A DNA stretch of 64,000 bases from Aporrectodea caliginosa (taxonomy: Eukaryota > Annelida > Clitellata > Crassiclitellata > Lumbricidae): assembly GCA_020284085.1 (NCBI GenBank), contig JACEVL010000155.1:1410001-1474000 (forward strand), given 5' to 3'. Shown one piece after another: positions 44,369-59,300 of this stretch. The position numbers and the translations under genes were made by a program. Within the stretch, counting starts at the first letter, position 1, and the number at the start of each line of letters is the position of its first letter. The notes beneath the pieces were generated by a model. The model had not been told where the DNA came from. It saw only the letters and a list, made by a program, of their open reading frames with translations, and did no database searches.

Positions 44369-47307
44369 TCATTTATGCTTCTGTTTGTGCAGATTTGGAG
44401 CGGAGACTTTGACTTTTCCTGGCATATTTCTCGATACATCCGTGTCCTGCAAAACGAGAAACATTCTTATAAATTTTCTGCGGCGTATTGCAACATAGGT
44501 TTTTATTTCCCATGTATAATAAATAATTTTAGATCACAACCAAGCAATAGTAGAACAACTTCTGCAGTAGTCTTCACTATTACACACTTACTCGCCTAGG
44601 AAGACCTAGAAATCGACAAACGACCTTATTTTTTGAATAAACATAATTATCAGAATTCAACCCAAGGCACTAAAGTTAAAAATTTATTCTGTTTATGATT
44701 TAGGTAATAGTCACGTGCACAAACTTCCGACCAACCTTAAGAGTTTTCAGTAGATCCTTTTCTCGTGTGACGGCTGTCTTGTCGTTCATAAACATATTCA
44801 ATGCTGTTTTTGCAGCTAAAATTGCATACAACATAAAATAATTAAACAAACATACAAACAAACATATATATATATATCACAAAGCTCTTGAGGAGCTAGG
44901 AACTGCCTTCATTTGTAGAATATCTGGACTATTTTGGGTAAGTAGTACTAAATAAGCAAAAAGTTGTTACATAAATATATAATGAACTCCAATCATGGTA
45001 GAAAATCCAAATTACATACAAACAACTTAATGAAGATTTGTCGGCAGGTGTGGCCGAGTAATAAGCTTAGCCAAGTCCGCCTAAGTGTATTGTAGTACCT
45101 GGAGGATATGCCTTATAATGAGAAAGGTAGCAATACAAGGACGTTCAGTGCATTGCATAAAATCATATCATAACCATAGATATACCAATTTCAACTAACC
45201 TTTTCCTCGCTTTGTTGTACCAGGTACAAGTTTTGCTTTATATCTGAACAGAAAGAAGAGCAGTTTCAATATTTATAAACCACAAGAGAGCCACGGATTT
45301 GATCAGTCAGGAGGGAGTCTGGGTATTTCTGAATGGTGTTGGCCATCTGCTATAAATAGTTCACCAATCAGTGACCACACATCATGGGCTACTGAATAAT
45401 GCTGATTTTTGGACATGGTCTATGCCATCACCAGTGAATACTATTAAATGAATGTAACTGAGTACTGCAAAAGCTTCGATCTACTGTTGCCTTTCATTGT
45501 ATTATCCGAGTACATTGGCAACTGAAAAGGTGCCGAAGAATTTATAGTCAGGTGCTGCATTACTGGCTTTTCAATCTTTTTGAGCATCATTAGCCTGTGG
45601 ATGAACTTGCCATTCTGTACAACTCCAACATCATTTAAGCCTTCAACCAGTTAATACTACATAAATTTCTAATTAAGTTACATATAGAATGCTTAGATGG
45701 TTAAATAGATTAGCAAATATTAATATTCATCGTTACAATTTGCCATTTTATACTCACCTCACTTGCTCATTGGACGGTGGAAGGATTGACAGAAAGAAGA
45801 ACACTTTTCACTAGAACAGACCTACTTCTCACTTATAACAAATTCCCAACATAAGATAATAATCCCTACACGCTGATGACACCCAATTATTCATTTCATT
45901 CTCTCCAAGCAGCTTCTCCGACTCCATAGATCATCTTCTCCATGTAGTTACCCAAATCTCTTCCTGGATGACATCAAATCTCCTATGCCTGAACCCCTCT
46001 AAAACTGAATTTATACTTATAGGCCTCCGTGAGCAACTTAAGAAAATCCCAGATCCATCTATTTCCATCAACCTTGACTCCGCACCTACCCACACATTCA
46101 CTGCCAATTCTCCTGTCCGCAACCTTGGTGTGATTTTTGACCAAAACCTCAGCTTCGCCGATCACATCACCCATCTTTCTCGCTCTTGCTTCATGCATAT
46201 CCGTGACCTCCGTAGAATCCGCCCTATGCTTGACTTCAAAACTGCATCCACAATAGCTACATCTATAGTTCACGCTAAATTAGACTACTGCAATTCTCTT
46301 TTCCTCAACATAGATATCACTCAAATAAACCGCCTCCAAGCAATTCAGAATGCCCTAGCCCGTGCTGCCACCAAAACCCCCAAATACCATCACATCACTC
46401 CTGTCCTCGAATCACTCCACTGGCTCAAAATTCCTGAACGAATAGAATACAAAATCATCTCACTCACGTACAACACACTTCAAACCTCCCAGCCCTCCTA
46501 TCTCCGTCAGTTGTTCACGATCCAGCCACTTCGTCCAACCCGCTCCTCCTCCCTAACACTGCTCCGCCCTTCCGTCACCTCACCATTAAAATTTTCCAAT
46601 CGCTCCATAGCCATAGCTGTTCCACCTCTTTGGAACAAACTTCCGCCAGCACTACGACAAATATCTGACCCATCCTACGAAGTCACCAAAACTCCACCTC
46701 TCGCTATCTCTCCACAGGTCTTTCACTCGAAACTGAAAACACTGCTTTTTGACAAATCCTATCCTGAATCCAACACTTCTCCTGCCTACCTCGCCGTCTG
46801 AACACCAAACACCATCCACCTTAGCCGCCTGCCTGTCTGCCTGCCTGACTCTCTGGATTTTGACCCCTGCCTATCGATTTTGATTTTATTGAGCGCCTGT
46901 GAATAAGCTGGTTCCCGCGACTTCGCTTTTGTGGGCGCTGTAGAAGTTTCGAGATTACGATTACAATCAAAAACGTTTAATTTGTGCCTGTGGAAGTTAT
47001 TAATTGTTGAAATATTGCACCTCTGGTGGGCAAATGGTTATGGAAAGCTTGCAAAACATATGGGTTAAGTATCAACAAAAGGGTGAACTATGTGTTTTAG
47101 AAAGAAATAATAATTCCTAAGGAAACTACTCACTGGTAAACAGACCATTTAACACAGGTCAAATCAAGATAATACTGATCCAATACGAAAAACTTGAACT
47201 AACTTGTAGTTGACCATTGCACTGTAGGGTGCACAGACCGGTACAGAAAATAACAGCATGTCCTCAGCATCTGGGATGCCTGTCAAGGAATTCAGCAGAT
47301 CTGCATC
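44369..47307 (-). CDS. NEMF: NEMF: NFACT-C (DUF3441) exons and stop
   Basis: The last four exons encode [66 protein letters not shown] and, in the final 26-codon exon, [18 protein letters not shown] ending KQKHK and TGA. This matches the end of human NEMF nearly block for block. Reading through the donor at 44736 would give a shorter tail, [11 protein letters not shown] and a stop, so the last exon is supported by homology rather than by frame alone. Confidence 0.95.
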
Positions 47308-50300
47308 CTGCAATGTTTATTGCACTCTAGTGTCATCAAAAGACATTTCTACAGCATTAGATGGTTAATTAGCAAATATCTTCAACAAGACCATAAATCT
47401 TGCAAATAAACAACACTTAAAACAATGCTTACAATTTCTTATAATATTATATGCAATTTATATACCTCATGTTCTCTGCATACTGCTAAAAACTAAATGA
47501 ATGAAATACTACCATAATACACAGACATTTAGGGGTCTTTCTTTTACATCAGGCCAAAGAGTTTTGAGCTATTTGTAGTTGAAAGAGTTGCCATTATTTT
47601 TCTTTCAATGTCTTAGTTCATTTATATGCATGCTTTACTGACTTTGTGAGGTTCTTAAAAGGCATTGTACAAGTAGCCAGATACATTTGATACACTGATA
47701 CATTTATATATATCTTTTAGCTGATTGATGACTGACCTGCATTATTTGACCACCGTCTTCTTCCAAGCCTTCTTGTCCATCTTCGTCTGCTTCTGCATCG
47801 TCTGTCTTTGCATGCGCTGCTTCAGCTGCTGATCTTTCACCCAAAACCTCAGCTGCACCACTTTCTACAACCATCAATATCTGATGCACCAACGATAATT
47901 CAGACACCAAAGTTTGTAAGTCAGAAGAGCATAACAATTCATTTAACACTTTACCAACGAGCTGCATTGGTCTCCCAGTCGCTTTTAGTACACTCTTGTT
48001 GTTAAAGTGTTAAAAAAAATCCAAGTAGTTTACAAAGTTACATGTCTGATGCATTTAATTACATTGGCAAACTAGTCTGGTGTGCTTGGGGTCTGAACTC
48101 CAGAGATAATGGCAAAAGACAGCACTAGGTAGATGAAAAAACATTCACTTTAATAATAGTGAAGCTGAACCTTGAAGATGTCCTTTAAGCCAGCTTTTGC
48201 TGCCCCATGATCAAAATACCCTCTGTTATTAAAATACCAGCACTTTACTATTGACAATGTTTTAATTGCATTAAGCATATTCTTTAAACATCTCTCAAAG
48301 TGCTGGCAAGCTTCAATGTAACCTTTGACAGGTCCTAACTACATTACTCTACTAAAATCATTGTAGTAATAAACCAATTAAAGGCTCACCATGATGACCA
48401 GTGATGATTGATTTGTCATCTGTGATGTCTAGTATGGTCAGTCTTCCCTGAAATTTTCCCTTCAGCTGACCTTGCTTCTTCCCATCAGCTGCTCCCTGTT
48501 GTTTATTTTTCAACTGCTGTTGCTGCTGTTTACCTTTCTTCCCCTTCTTTAACTTTTCTTCTTTTGGGCCTCGAGACGACTGCAACCGACAAAATGACCA
48601 ACTATTACTAAACAGCTTCTGAAATTGGATGTTTAATAGGTCAGGAGAACCTCTAAGGAGTTCCTCTTGAAAAGTGCCACATCAATAATGTGTAACTACA
48701 AATACGAGCATTTAGCAATGAATTTTAAAAAAAACAAGTAAATTGTAATGCACATTTATTCACTGACTGCCTCGTGTATTTAGTAGAGTAAATCTAAGAA
48801 AACCTGAACAAGAAGGAAACACATTCCGTAGATCTATTGTAAGTGTAATTAAACATTTATATAGCACCACTTTTACATCAACTAATCGCAGTTGCCCTCA
48901 ATGCTGTTAAGACCAAAACTTCCATCTGTTAGCAAGCAATGTTCAGGTAACTAGAAATGTCACTAGTGGCAGACTTGCACACACGCTTATCCCAACTCAT
49001 CACCAGATGACACGAAGTCCAAGTTCTTGAAACGAATAACAACGAGCAATAGCGTGCATGGGACACAATAACACCACTGTCTAATGCGGTCCCTCGTACG
49101 TAGTAAAATGCCGCATCCAAACATCACTCAAGCCACCACGTCGATCTGTGATGGACACCATTTCAATTAATGGTATAATCCTCTTTCCGGTAGACAGTTG
49201 ATGCCGTTTCAAAGCCGCTCCTCAACTTTTGATGGAATAGCTAGATTTGCCGGTGTGAGACATGACCATCCATCCAGAACCTTCATCCTTTTTAGTAAAG
49301 ATTGGCTAATCCTTGTCCAAGAGGCATTAATCATGAACAGAAAAAATGTCCACAAAGTCAAAATCTACTGGAAACTTGTGTAAATAACTCCAAAATTCTA
49401 ACCTATTCAAAGTAGTAGCCAGAACACAAACCAATTATCAAAGATATTCCACTTCAAGACAAGCCTTAAGACTAAATGATGATTTATCCTGCACATCTGA
49501 ATGTGCCTAAAAAGCCAAATTTCAAGGTATGCAGATTTGTCTGCATTCACAATAAGTAAATTCAGCACCTGTGAAGTTTTCATTTCCCTGCATGCTGCAA
49601 AACACGAGGACAGCCATGACAACAAAAGTAACTAATACAAATAATAATGTGGATTGTAAATCTGTAATGACATACAGCAAGTAATTCCATTCTCAGCTGC
49701 CTCTCCTCTTCATCTTGGTCTCCATACTTCTCTTTTATCTTCTTGAGTTTTGCCTGTGGTTAACAAAATTACAAAAGAAATAATAACAGTCATTCACTCA
49801 ATCAATCAATCAAAATTCAGATAACAACTGGACATCACCACATATTTATAAGTTCTTTCTAACCAAACAAATGCTTAAACTCAACGTCTTTTCCAAGCTT
49901 TATACACGAACCTAAATTCTGAATACTCGATGAACAATGGTGGCTTAACAATCCATCTTTACAAGGCAAAAATTGTTTTTGGAATACAGAAAGCACTAAC
50001 ACTGGGCTAATAAGACAAGCAAATACAAATCAGTTGCAGAAATACAGATAATCTGCACCAAACCGAGGATCATGGAAGACCAACAAAAGAAAGGATCACA
50101 AGGCTGAACAGAAAATCCAGTGTCACTACTGGCAGTTCATGTTGATCCACAAAGAAGCAACGTTTCAAAATATTGAACAGATTAGTATCAAACACGTGCA
50201 CAACAGTAAACTCTAAGTTTACAAATGTGTAATACAATATTACCACCATCCTACTGCGACCTTTGAAATGTGAATAATGTTAATAATGCATTAACATGAT

Positions 50301-53300
50301 CATTCTGAATTGTTACTTGAAGCACTGTTAATACATTTAGTAATAATAATAACTACTGACCTTTTGACCTCTTTTAGCCTGTGACTGTGTTGGAGGAGGA
50401 GGTGCTAATCGCTCATTTGCTGCTGCTGCCTGTGTCTGTACTTCTTCCTTGGGAGAAAGTTCTTCCTTGGAAAATAAGAAAAAATCAAGTATCGCAAATG
50501 ATAAGATTACCATTTAGAATAAGACAGTTTAGATTTTTCTCTCATAACTGTAGCTTTAACAAGTCCTCTTACTAATCAATGGAACCTGAGGAGGTTAATG
50601 TTCGGAAATAATTAAACAATAGGAACAGACTTAATGAAAATTATTAATTAATCTACATTCTATATTGAAACATCTACAAATATTACAAATCTGAACAAAA
50701 TCTAAATACCAAGAGAGTTAAAAGTCAACTAAACAGTTACACATAATACTACACAGTAAATTTAACACAATATGTGGACCCCAATGGATGGGCAGCGTCA
50801 GACATGGCTCAAGTGCCATGTAGCAACAACAGGACAAATGAGGGCCGCCGTTTCACGACGATAAGGAGTTCTTAAATGACAGTTCGTGGGTAAAGCATTG
50901 AGCCACGATAATGATGGCTCCTCGAATGATAACTTGCCCCGCGGCCACGAGCAGACATTTAGGTCACCTCCAAGAATTCGCAAGAAGACAACCCTTGCTG
51001 ACGACAATGAACAGAGTCCTTAATGGCATCCCAAGACTTGATCATTCACACTTTAACATTTAACAATGAGAGTGTGCTAAAAGTGACAGGGAAACCAAAG
51101 CAGATCATCGCTAAAGTGTTAAGACCCATATGCTCAGATACCCTCGACGACACTAATGTGGCAATCACCTAGAGTCAAGGACTCTCAAGGAAGTTCATCG
51201 CTTGTATATAAATGTGCAAATCATACCAGTTCTTCTGGCTTCTCTTCATTTACACCTTCCGACTCTTCACCAACTTTTTTCTTTTTCTTAAGTTCTCTAC
51301 AAATATGAAAGGCCATGCAAAAAAAATTTTTAAAACCTTTCACAATTCGTTCAAAGTGCTTCCTGCATGCAATACATACATTATCTATATGAAAAAGGGA
51401 ACATCAGGCCTATCAACTTCTGGATCCAGGGTAGGAATTACACTGAAAGAGCAAACACACAATTTGTGAATTTGACTTGATGAGTCATTCGACTTATTCA
51501 ACTTGTACCATGTACATAAAGAATTGCCCTGTTGCATTTTAATCTCTCCTGAAAGGTCTAACAACTCATTGGTTTCAATTAGCCAATCAATCATAATAAT
51601 TTATTTGCACTCGAAGAGTCACATTTGACAAAACAATGCTGAAGGCTACTTGTAGTGCATGACTTTCCAACTAAAGCAAACAGTTTCACTAAGGCAATAA
51701 TTTCCAGATGAAACAAAACAACATGTAAACACTAATTTCATGAACATCTCATAAAATTATGACTCATATAAATCACAGATTGAATAATTGAAAATATTCA
51801 TTTAAAGTACAAATATTCAATTTAGGCAACACATGAATTTTGAGAAGTTGTACCTTCGCTGTTTTGCTGATAATCTTGCAACTTTTGGTACTGCGTCCTG
51901 TTCAGAACCTGACTGGGTTTCAGCAACATCGGAACTTTTGTTCTCATGACTGTCATGTATACTAATCTCTTTCTTCAACGTAAATCTTTCAAACACAGAA
52001 ATCCTAAATGTCTTTTACAAAATTCACCTCTGTTTGACATAGCAAGCACTCACATTTATGAAGGAAATGTGGCTTTATTATACATGAATGCATAGGCCGC
52101 TGAACTGTTAAAGACTAGAAAACGTTTAGGTTACCTGCTGCCAATCTAAAATGATTACACTCTGGCTAAAAGGAACCTTGACTTGGCCTGTCCAACAGTT
52201 TATGAACACAGACGATGACTGCAGGTTGAAGTGACCATCATCAATTGAATTATTATCACAATGCAATTATCAGATTATATTAGACTATATAAACATAGGA
52301 TGCAGGATATGGTGGCGCTCCGGCGTGTAAACACCGACTCAACACGGCTTCTGGTTTTTCTCTATTTACATGCTAAAAACGTATTTTTGTTGCGCTCGCT
52401 TCATCCGGGGTTGGGTCGGGAGCGCTCCTGAGTAGTAACCTTGAAGGGGCGCTATATAAATCTTTGGAATGAACGAATGAATGACGAAAAACAGCACAGA
52501 AGCGGCAATCATACAATTTATAAAAAAATTATATTCTGCCATTGAAATTCAACTTTCAGCTTGTTTAGTTTCATGCTTTTCTGTTGACTCGCGAAATTCC
52601 TCTAACTCAAAATGAAGCGAAAACAGAAAAATAGCATCGAACTTACTCTCCTCCTTTGACGTGATGAAGATGAATCGAAGTATCTGGAAATTCACAAATC
52701 TCATTTTCCACTTGACTGGTTACACCTGGCATCTCCTTCTCACCAGCAGCATCATCAACATCATCCGCAGCCTCTTCCTCTTCACTTTCATCCTCGGCCA
52801 AGTCCTCCCTTTTCACATCAGCCCTCTGCTCTTCAGTCTCACTGTCTGAAGATTTATCACTTCCTTCCGCTTTTTCCTCTTCTTCCTCGCTTACTGAACA
52901 CAAGTCATCATTCACTGGATCTTTCAACTCTGAATCATTTGCAGAATCGATTACAGAAAAAACTTCCTCCTCCTCAATAGTTCTAACTCGTCTTTCATTC
53001 TTATGTCGAAATATGCATGATTCATCAACCTGCAACATAAACGCAATAGCAAACATACATTTATTTAACCACACTGCTTAAATCACTAGAATTTATTTTT
53101 TTAAAGGTGATACTACCCAATTTTCTGGCATATCTTATTTAAACAGTAAAAAAGCTGATAAAATAAAACACATTTTAGTGAAAGCCAAAATCTACACGCT
53201 TTATTGAATAGATAATAATATATACAGTTAGTCATTTTTAGAATTTCCAACAAGAGAATGCAATTACCTTGAACAAAAAGCCAAAACCATAGATGAGATG

Positions 53301-56300
53301 AGATGGCGGAAGGTAGTTCTTTTTTCCTACAATATTAATAACTGAATGTTAATTCCGAATAAATTTAACCAACACCAGAAGCTGAACTTTGTACCCACAA
53401 ACTCAGGTGAAAACAAATCCTCCCAAAATAAATTCTTAAGACACATATGAACAACTATGTTAATTCTTAAAAAATAAACACTCAAGCAATAGAGGAACAA
53501 CAAACAAAGTCCCATAATTAATACTAGCCATTGGCCAATAATAAACTTTGACTTTGAAACTGAAACAATTTCAAGCACATACCTCTAATCATGAAACTTC
53601 CTGTTGTTAAGTATTCACCAGAGGGAGCAGTTTTTGAAACCTAAATGCAAGAATCATAGGATGAAGTTATGCAGTGGACAAATCTGGAGTTTTTTCATCA
53701 ATAAATACAGCAAAATATTTTAGACTGCATAGATCTGACAAAATCTTGCACTGAAAGAACGTACCCATAAATGTAAAATTTAAAAGTCCATACTATTTTG
53801 AAAAGTAAAAGAAGCTTGTATCTAATCCACAACAGAATTATCAACCCCATTAGTACAAATACAGGTCAAGCAGTGAAACAATCCAGATGGATAAATCCCA
53901 GTACAAAAGAAATCTATACATGTACAAAGGCTGAGCTAAAATCATGTGCACAATAAAAGTAGAATTTCTTTGTGTAGACAAGCTCTTGTGAACTGAGCAA
54001 CTCTATAGAAAAGTAAATTGGGGTTTTGGATCAACTAGTAAATCCATTGTCCTTTCAGTGAAAACCCTATATGGGCAATTCCTACAAAATGTAGTCGGAA
54101 CAGCAGCATGCTAGTAACTACGAGGCACACACATACAGACGATCAAAGGCTTACCTGGTCATGGTAGACCCACCAAGAACTCGTAACAACTTTGGCATCC
54201 CATGCAGCACTGTAGCACAATGCCATCGTACCTGCTTCATTCAGAGTCTTTGGTGGCACCGGTTCCTCTATAAGTAAGAGAAAACTTTCATAACATAACA
54301 ACAATAATTATTTGTAAAGTGCAACTTCAAGGGAAAAACTCATCCGCAGCAGTAGCAGACCCATTTGAAAATTTCCTAACCTGACAAAGAGAATCAATGC
54401 ATATACCCGGCATCACTTCCACTGGCTAGACAAATTTTATATCTTCATATTAGACATTCTTAATCCATACTTAGTTTAAAAGCCGCACAGTATCCTTTCT
54501 AATTTTCACACTATCTCATGTACTTAGGCAAATGAAAGAACCCAATCATAAAGCTGTTCAACAACATTCACATCTGTTATTACACAGGAACAACAGAGGT
54601 CACCAGTTATGAAAGATTTAATATATAAACTGCTTAACCCTATATGGGTACATTAAGTAAGTGTTTATTCAATTATCTGTATTCATGCCGAATACGTTCA
54701 AGCTAAGACACCATTTTAATAACATAATCAAAAACTATAAGTGGCTAATAAGATACAAATAATTAGGTAAAATTCAAATATTTATAATTATATCCACAAG
54801 GCTTAGATAACAATAAACATTATGAAAATGCTGATTTCTTAAGTTTGGACAGTAAAGCCTTACTTGATGGATTTTTTATGACAACACTACTGGCTCCGTG
54901 AAGGTCAGCATGCACATAGAGATCACCTAGAATTTAAACACACAACTGTTATATCTGATTAAACAAATTACCATACAGTACAAGATAAAGTAAGAGGTAA
55001 TTATTATTAATAAAAGCAGATTATACGTTAACTGTCACATACCATTAACAGCAAAACTACATGCACCACGCTTACTGGCATTTGCAAAAAAATGTAAACA
55101 TATTCTTCGCCGAAATCTATTTTGGCACTGGTACTGACAATACAATCTACTAGCAGCTTGATACCTGCAGTGATTTATAAATCATTACTTCTGTAATTAC
55201 AATTTAACAATTTGTAGACTGCTGGTTTTGCTCGACTTTTCATCTGACTGACTCTCTGAGACTCATCAACTGGCCTAAGTCTGATAAGATTGGATTTTAT
55301 TACATATCTGTATCAAACTCACATGTTGCTGCTTTATTTTCTGCAAAGAAATGGTATCCAACAACAACTGAGTGGCTTAAATTACTATACCACAATAAAG
55401 TTAACTAACATATAGTACCGTACCCAAGATTAATCTATTAAACAATAAAATCATTGTGAGATTATTTAAGAAACCATAAGAACCAGGCTCAAATCAATGT
55501 TGGTCTATCTTAACAATATGATTTCCAAGAATCAATCTGCTGTTTAAATCACAAAATAACATACCAGGTTTAAGATATCGCTTAACAATGATCTCATTCT
55601 GTTGTTGGTCTCGCCCTCCAATCACAATATAGTTTTCGGAACTGATAAACCAGAGAAACTTCTCAAACCTTCAAAGACATACAAAACACAGATATATAGC
55701 ACAGACCTCCACACAGACTTAAATATCAGAAAAACATTGGCTTCCAAATGTACCCTAGACCACCTGGAATTCCTTTAAAAATCTGGTACTTCTAGTTTTC
55801 AAAGACAATTCTACAGAATTTCATGTGCTGTCATTCAAAAGTATAAATCAAATTCTTTCTAGCACATTTAAAGCCAGGATACAAGCTGGCAGCCCAGTAT
55901 CAACATGAACATTGTTTTCATTTTATATAAACAACATTTTGAATCATCATAAATCCCATAAGAAAACTTTGAAAATTGGTGACAAATTATACCACTGCAA
56001 TTTTTGCAGCTACCAATGAATGACAAAGTGATGATAAAGTAACCAGATATTTGTGTGATCAAGGATATTTTGGCCAACTTGTCCGAATCACACCCAGATT
56101 CATATACCTGAACCAGAGTTCATATTTCATGAAAATTCATTTGATCTTCCTAAAAACATACTCTTAAATTTATACTATTCACTAATCCATCCTTATCTCT
56201 CATATTGCAACCTTATTTGGGCATCTACATATTGTACCAGATTGGCCTGTTTGACAACCCTTCAGAAACGCATTATACGCATCATATGTAACGTACCCTA

Positions 56301-59300
56301 TAGAGCCCACACACAAAATTTATTTATAAGTCTGGGAGTATTGCATTTTGAAAATATCAATAAGCTTCAAGTGGGCGAATTTATGTGTAGGTTCCACATG
56401 CGCTTATTACCAAGCGGTTTCAATCGATGGTTTAGTAAAAACTCAGAAATTCATAGTCATCATACACGGTCCTCTAATAAGTATCACCAAATTAGCACAA
56501 ACACCACGATTAGGCAACACAGTATAAGAATTTATGGTCCTATCTTTTGGAATATGTTACCGACAGATCTAAAAAAGGTGTCAACGCTGCATCAGTTTAA
56601 AAATAAACTAAAATCATACCTACTGAACTCTCAGTGTCTTTAGAGCACCATGCCCTGTGTTGCAGTTATTTTGTTATTAGCCATTGTTTATTTAAGTATA
56701 TTTGCTTTGTTCACTGATGTTTTGGTATACCAAGTTAGGATACTGCTATTTGATGTTTACTCACGAAATTGTTATTTATGATTTACTCCATTGGTTGCAT
56801 TACGATTGAAATTGGGCGACCCCTGTTAGCGGAACGGTTCGTTCTTTCGGGGTTTCCCATTGTTCACTGCATGTTTATTTCTGTTTACATTGTCTGTGAT
56901 TACGTGATTGTGTTTTCTTCGGTGAGCAATAAAGCATTGATTGATTGATCTCTTCTACCCCTTTTAATGGAATACACTCTTTCACTTTTAGGCTTTCTGG
57001 TTTCAGAAGAGGCCATAAAATACAACCCAAGTAAGCAGTATATATCCAGAGCTAATGAAACTGTGAGGCAGCAGCAAATTTGAAAAGCTACCGCAATCCA
57101 AAAATATACTCTCGTCACTTTTTAAGTTCAGGGCTTGTAACTTGAAAAGAATTATGCCACTATTGCAGCTTCTACTAACTTCATTTGCTGATCAATTGAA
57201 GGCAGTTTTTAAGAGATAAAAATGCAGAATAAACATTCTTACCAAAATGTTTTTCTGGCTTTATTTATTGTCGCCACCATTCGAACTTCTTTCAGCGTCA
57301 GTTTTGTTTTTCTCTCAGCAGACTTCATAGCCTACAAAGAAGTTGCATTGATTAGCAACATTTTCTTTAGACCAGCCATGAGCAAACTGCAGCCTAAGAG
57401 GCCGCAAGCAGCCTGCTAACAAGTCTTAGGCAGGCCACAGGCCCGCCCAGAATTTACAAGAAACTGACACAGCACAGGATTTGGAATATGTATTCTGCAT
57501 AGTACAACAATTTACAAACTGGAATATGCCACTAAAGATTACCTCTTAATATTATTTAACCTCTTCATAAGTGGTCAACTTTAGTACAATCTGTCACTAT
57601 GAAAAGTTGCATCATTATCCTTCTTCTTTTCAACTTAAAACACAAATATCAAATTCTGAAAACTGTGAAAAATTATTATCTTTATCATTGTTAAGCACAT
57701 TTTTATATGCACAAAGTCACACAGAAATGTGAATCTGAGCTGAGGTTATCACTCACCAGGCAAAAAGCAGTTAGATGGTCCGATATTTGAAAGCCAGGAA
57801 GAAACAGTGAGTTTTGAGGCAGAGCACAGAGAAGGTTCAGACTGAGCAAATGCCCACTTGCCAAGATTGATTGCAAAAATAGGTATTAAGCCAGTTTATG
57901 GCATTCCCAAAGACACCAAGGCTACAACTGAGTCTAGAAAAACATAGTTGGTGGTCACCAGTGTCAAGAACAGCTTATACTGTTGCCTTGTCAGCTGTGA
58001 CACATATCCAAGATATTATGACATGTAAGCACAAAAGTCTCTCATGCTACAGAACTGCATCATCATTTGTAAATACGTTTTACTTTGCAACTAAGTACCG
58101 GTAATGTTTGAGAGTGCGATCATTCTTACTTTCTCAGTCGCATCTACTGTCTTCTGTTCTTTCACGGCTGCATGTCGCTTCATGTCATAATACCTAAAGA
58201 ACAACCACAAACATTCACGGATATGTATGTGCCCCCAACAAATTCATTAATAGTCACAACAATTACTGCTTACTTTCAGAATTATTTCTATAAAGTAGTC
58301 AACTAAGTTTGTGTAGCTAAAGCAAATCTTTAACCTACTCCACTGATTATTATAGAAAAATTAAATCTTTTGAATAGATAAATATTTAATCTCCTCCATT
58401 TATTATTGTAATTTGTAAAACAAAGAACAACAAAGTGCTTAAAAGATGATGTCTTCGAGCCCATTTCATTTTTTAAAATAATTTCTATCCTAATTACAAA
58501 CAAAAATACCGTAAGAAAAATATAATGTGCTGCAAAATATAGCCAAAATACATAATGGGCATCGATGACTGAAAGCATCATAGAAATAAAACCTCTGATA
58601 TTTCTTAAACCTATAAACTGCATCATAAGGAGCCTTACTTTCTTGCATTGGCATAAGCTGACAGACCCAGATCTATATCGACTTTCAGAGGTTTCAAAGC
58701 TTCGTGTGAATCCTCGTCATCAGATTCCTCATCAGAATCTGTTGGAACTCTGTTGAATAACAGAAATTTCTCAGAAGATGACGAAACAAGAAGTATATCT
58801 AAATTTTGCAGCCCCAAGTCACAGCATTGCTACTCAAGAATAACTTCATAGCAAATCTTGTCATTAACATTTCAATTCATTACAAAAAGTCCAACCTAGA
58901 AGACATGAGTTCAGTTTTAAGATAACTACACTGAAAACATAAATTTTAACATATCAAACACAACAGCATCTAGTTGTAGCCAAATTAAAATCATGTAAAA
59001 TCTGATTGGTGTGCACTGCAAGAGGCGCTATATAAATTGAGATATACAATACAATACAATGAATTAATGGTGCACCAATATCAATGTGCAAATCCACTAA
59101 AGGCTAACTGACCTTAACGCCTAGATGGTCAGTCTGTAATACAATGTAATATCTTAGTGTGCTAAAGCAGATGGCCATTAAGTCAAAATTGGACACACTT
59201 CAGATTCACAAAGCAGCCAGATTGACAAATATGAAGTTAGATAGTTTCTGTTCAGCTCACATGTTATAGCAAAGATAAGTATCACCGTCCTTCTTACCCA

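Noticed and set aside
49563..49600. A possible extra NEMF mini-exon (GGAAATGAAAACTTCACAG)
   Set aside because: Including it breaks the frame of the next exon, whereas joining 49676 directly to 48579 keeps phase 0 and matches the vertebrate protein.
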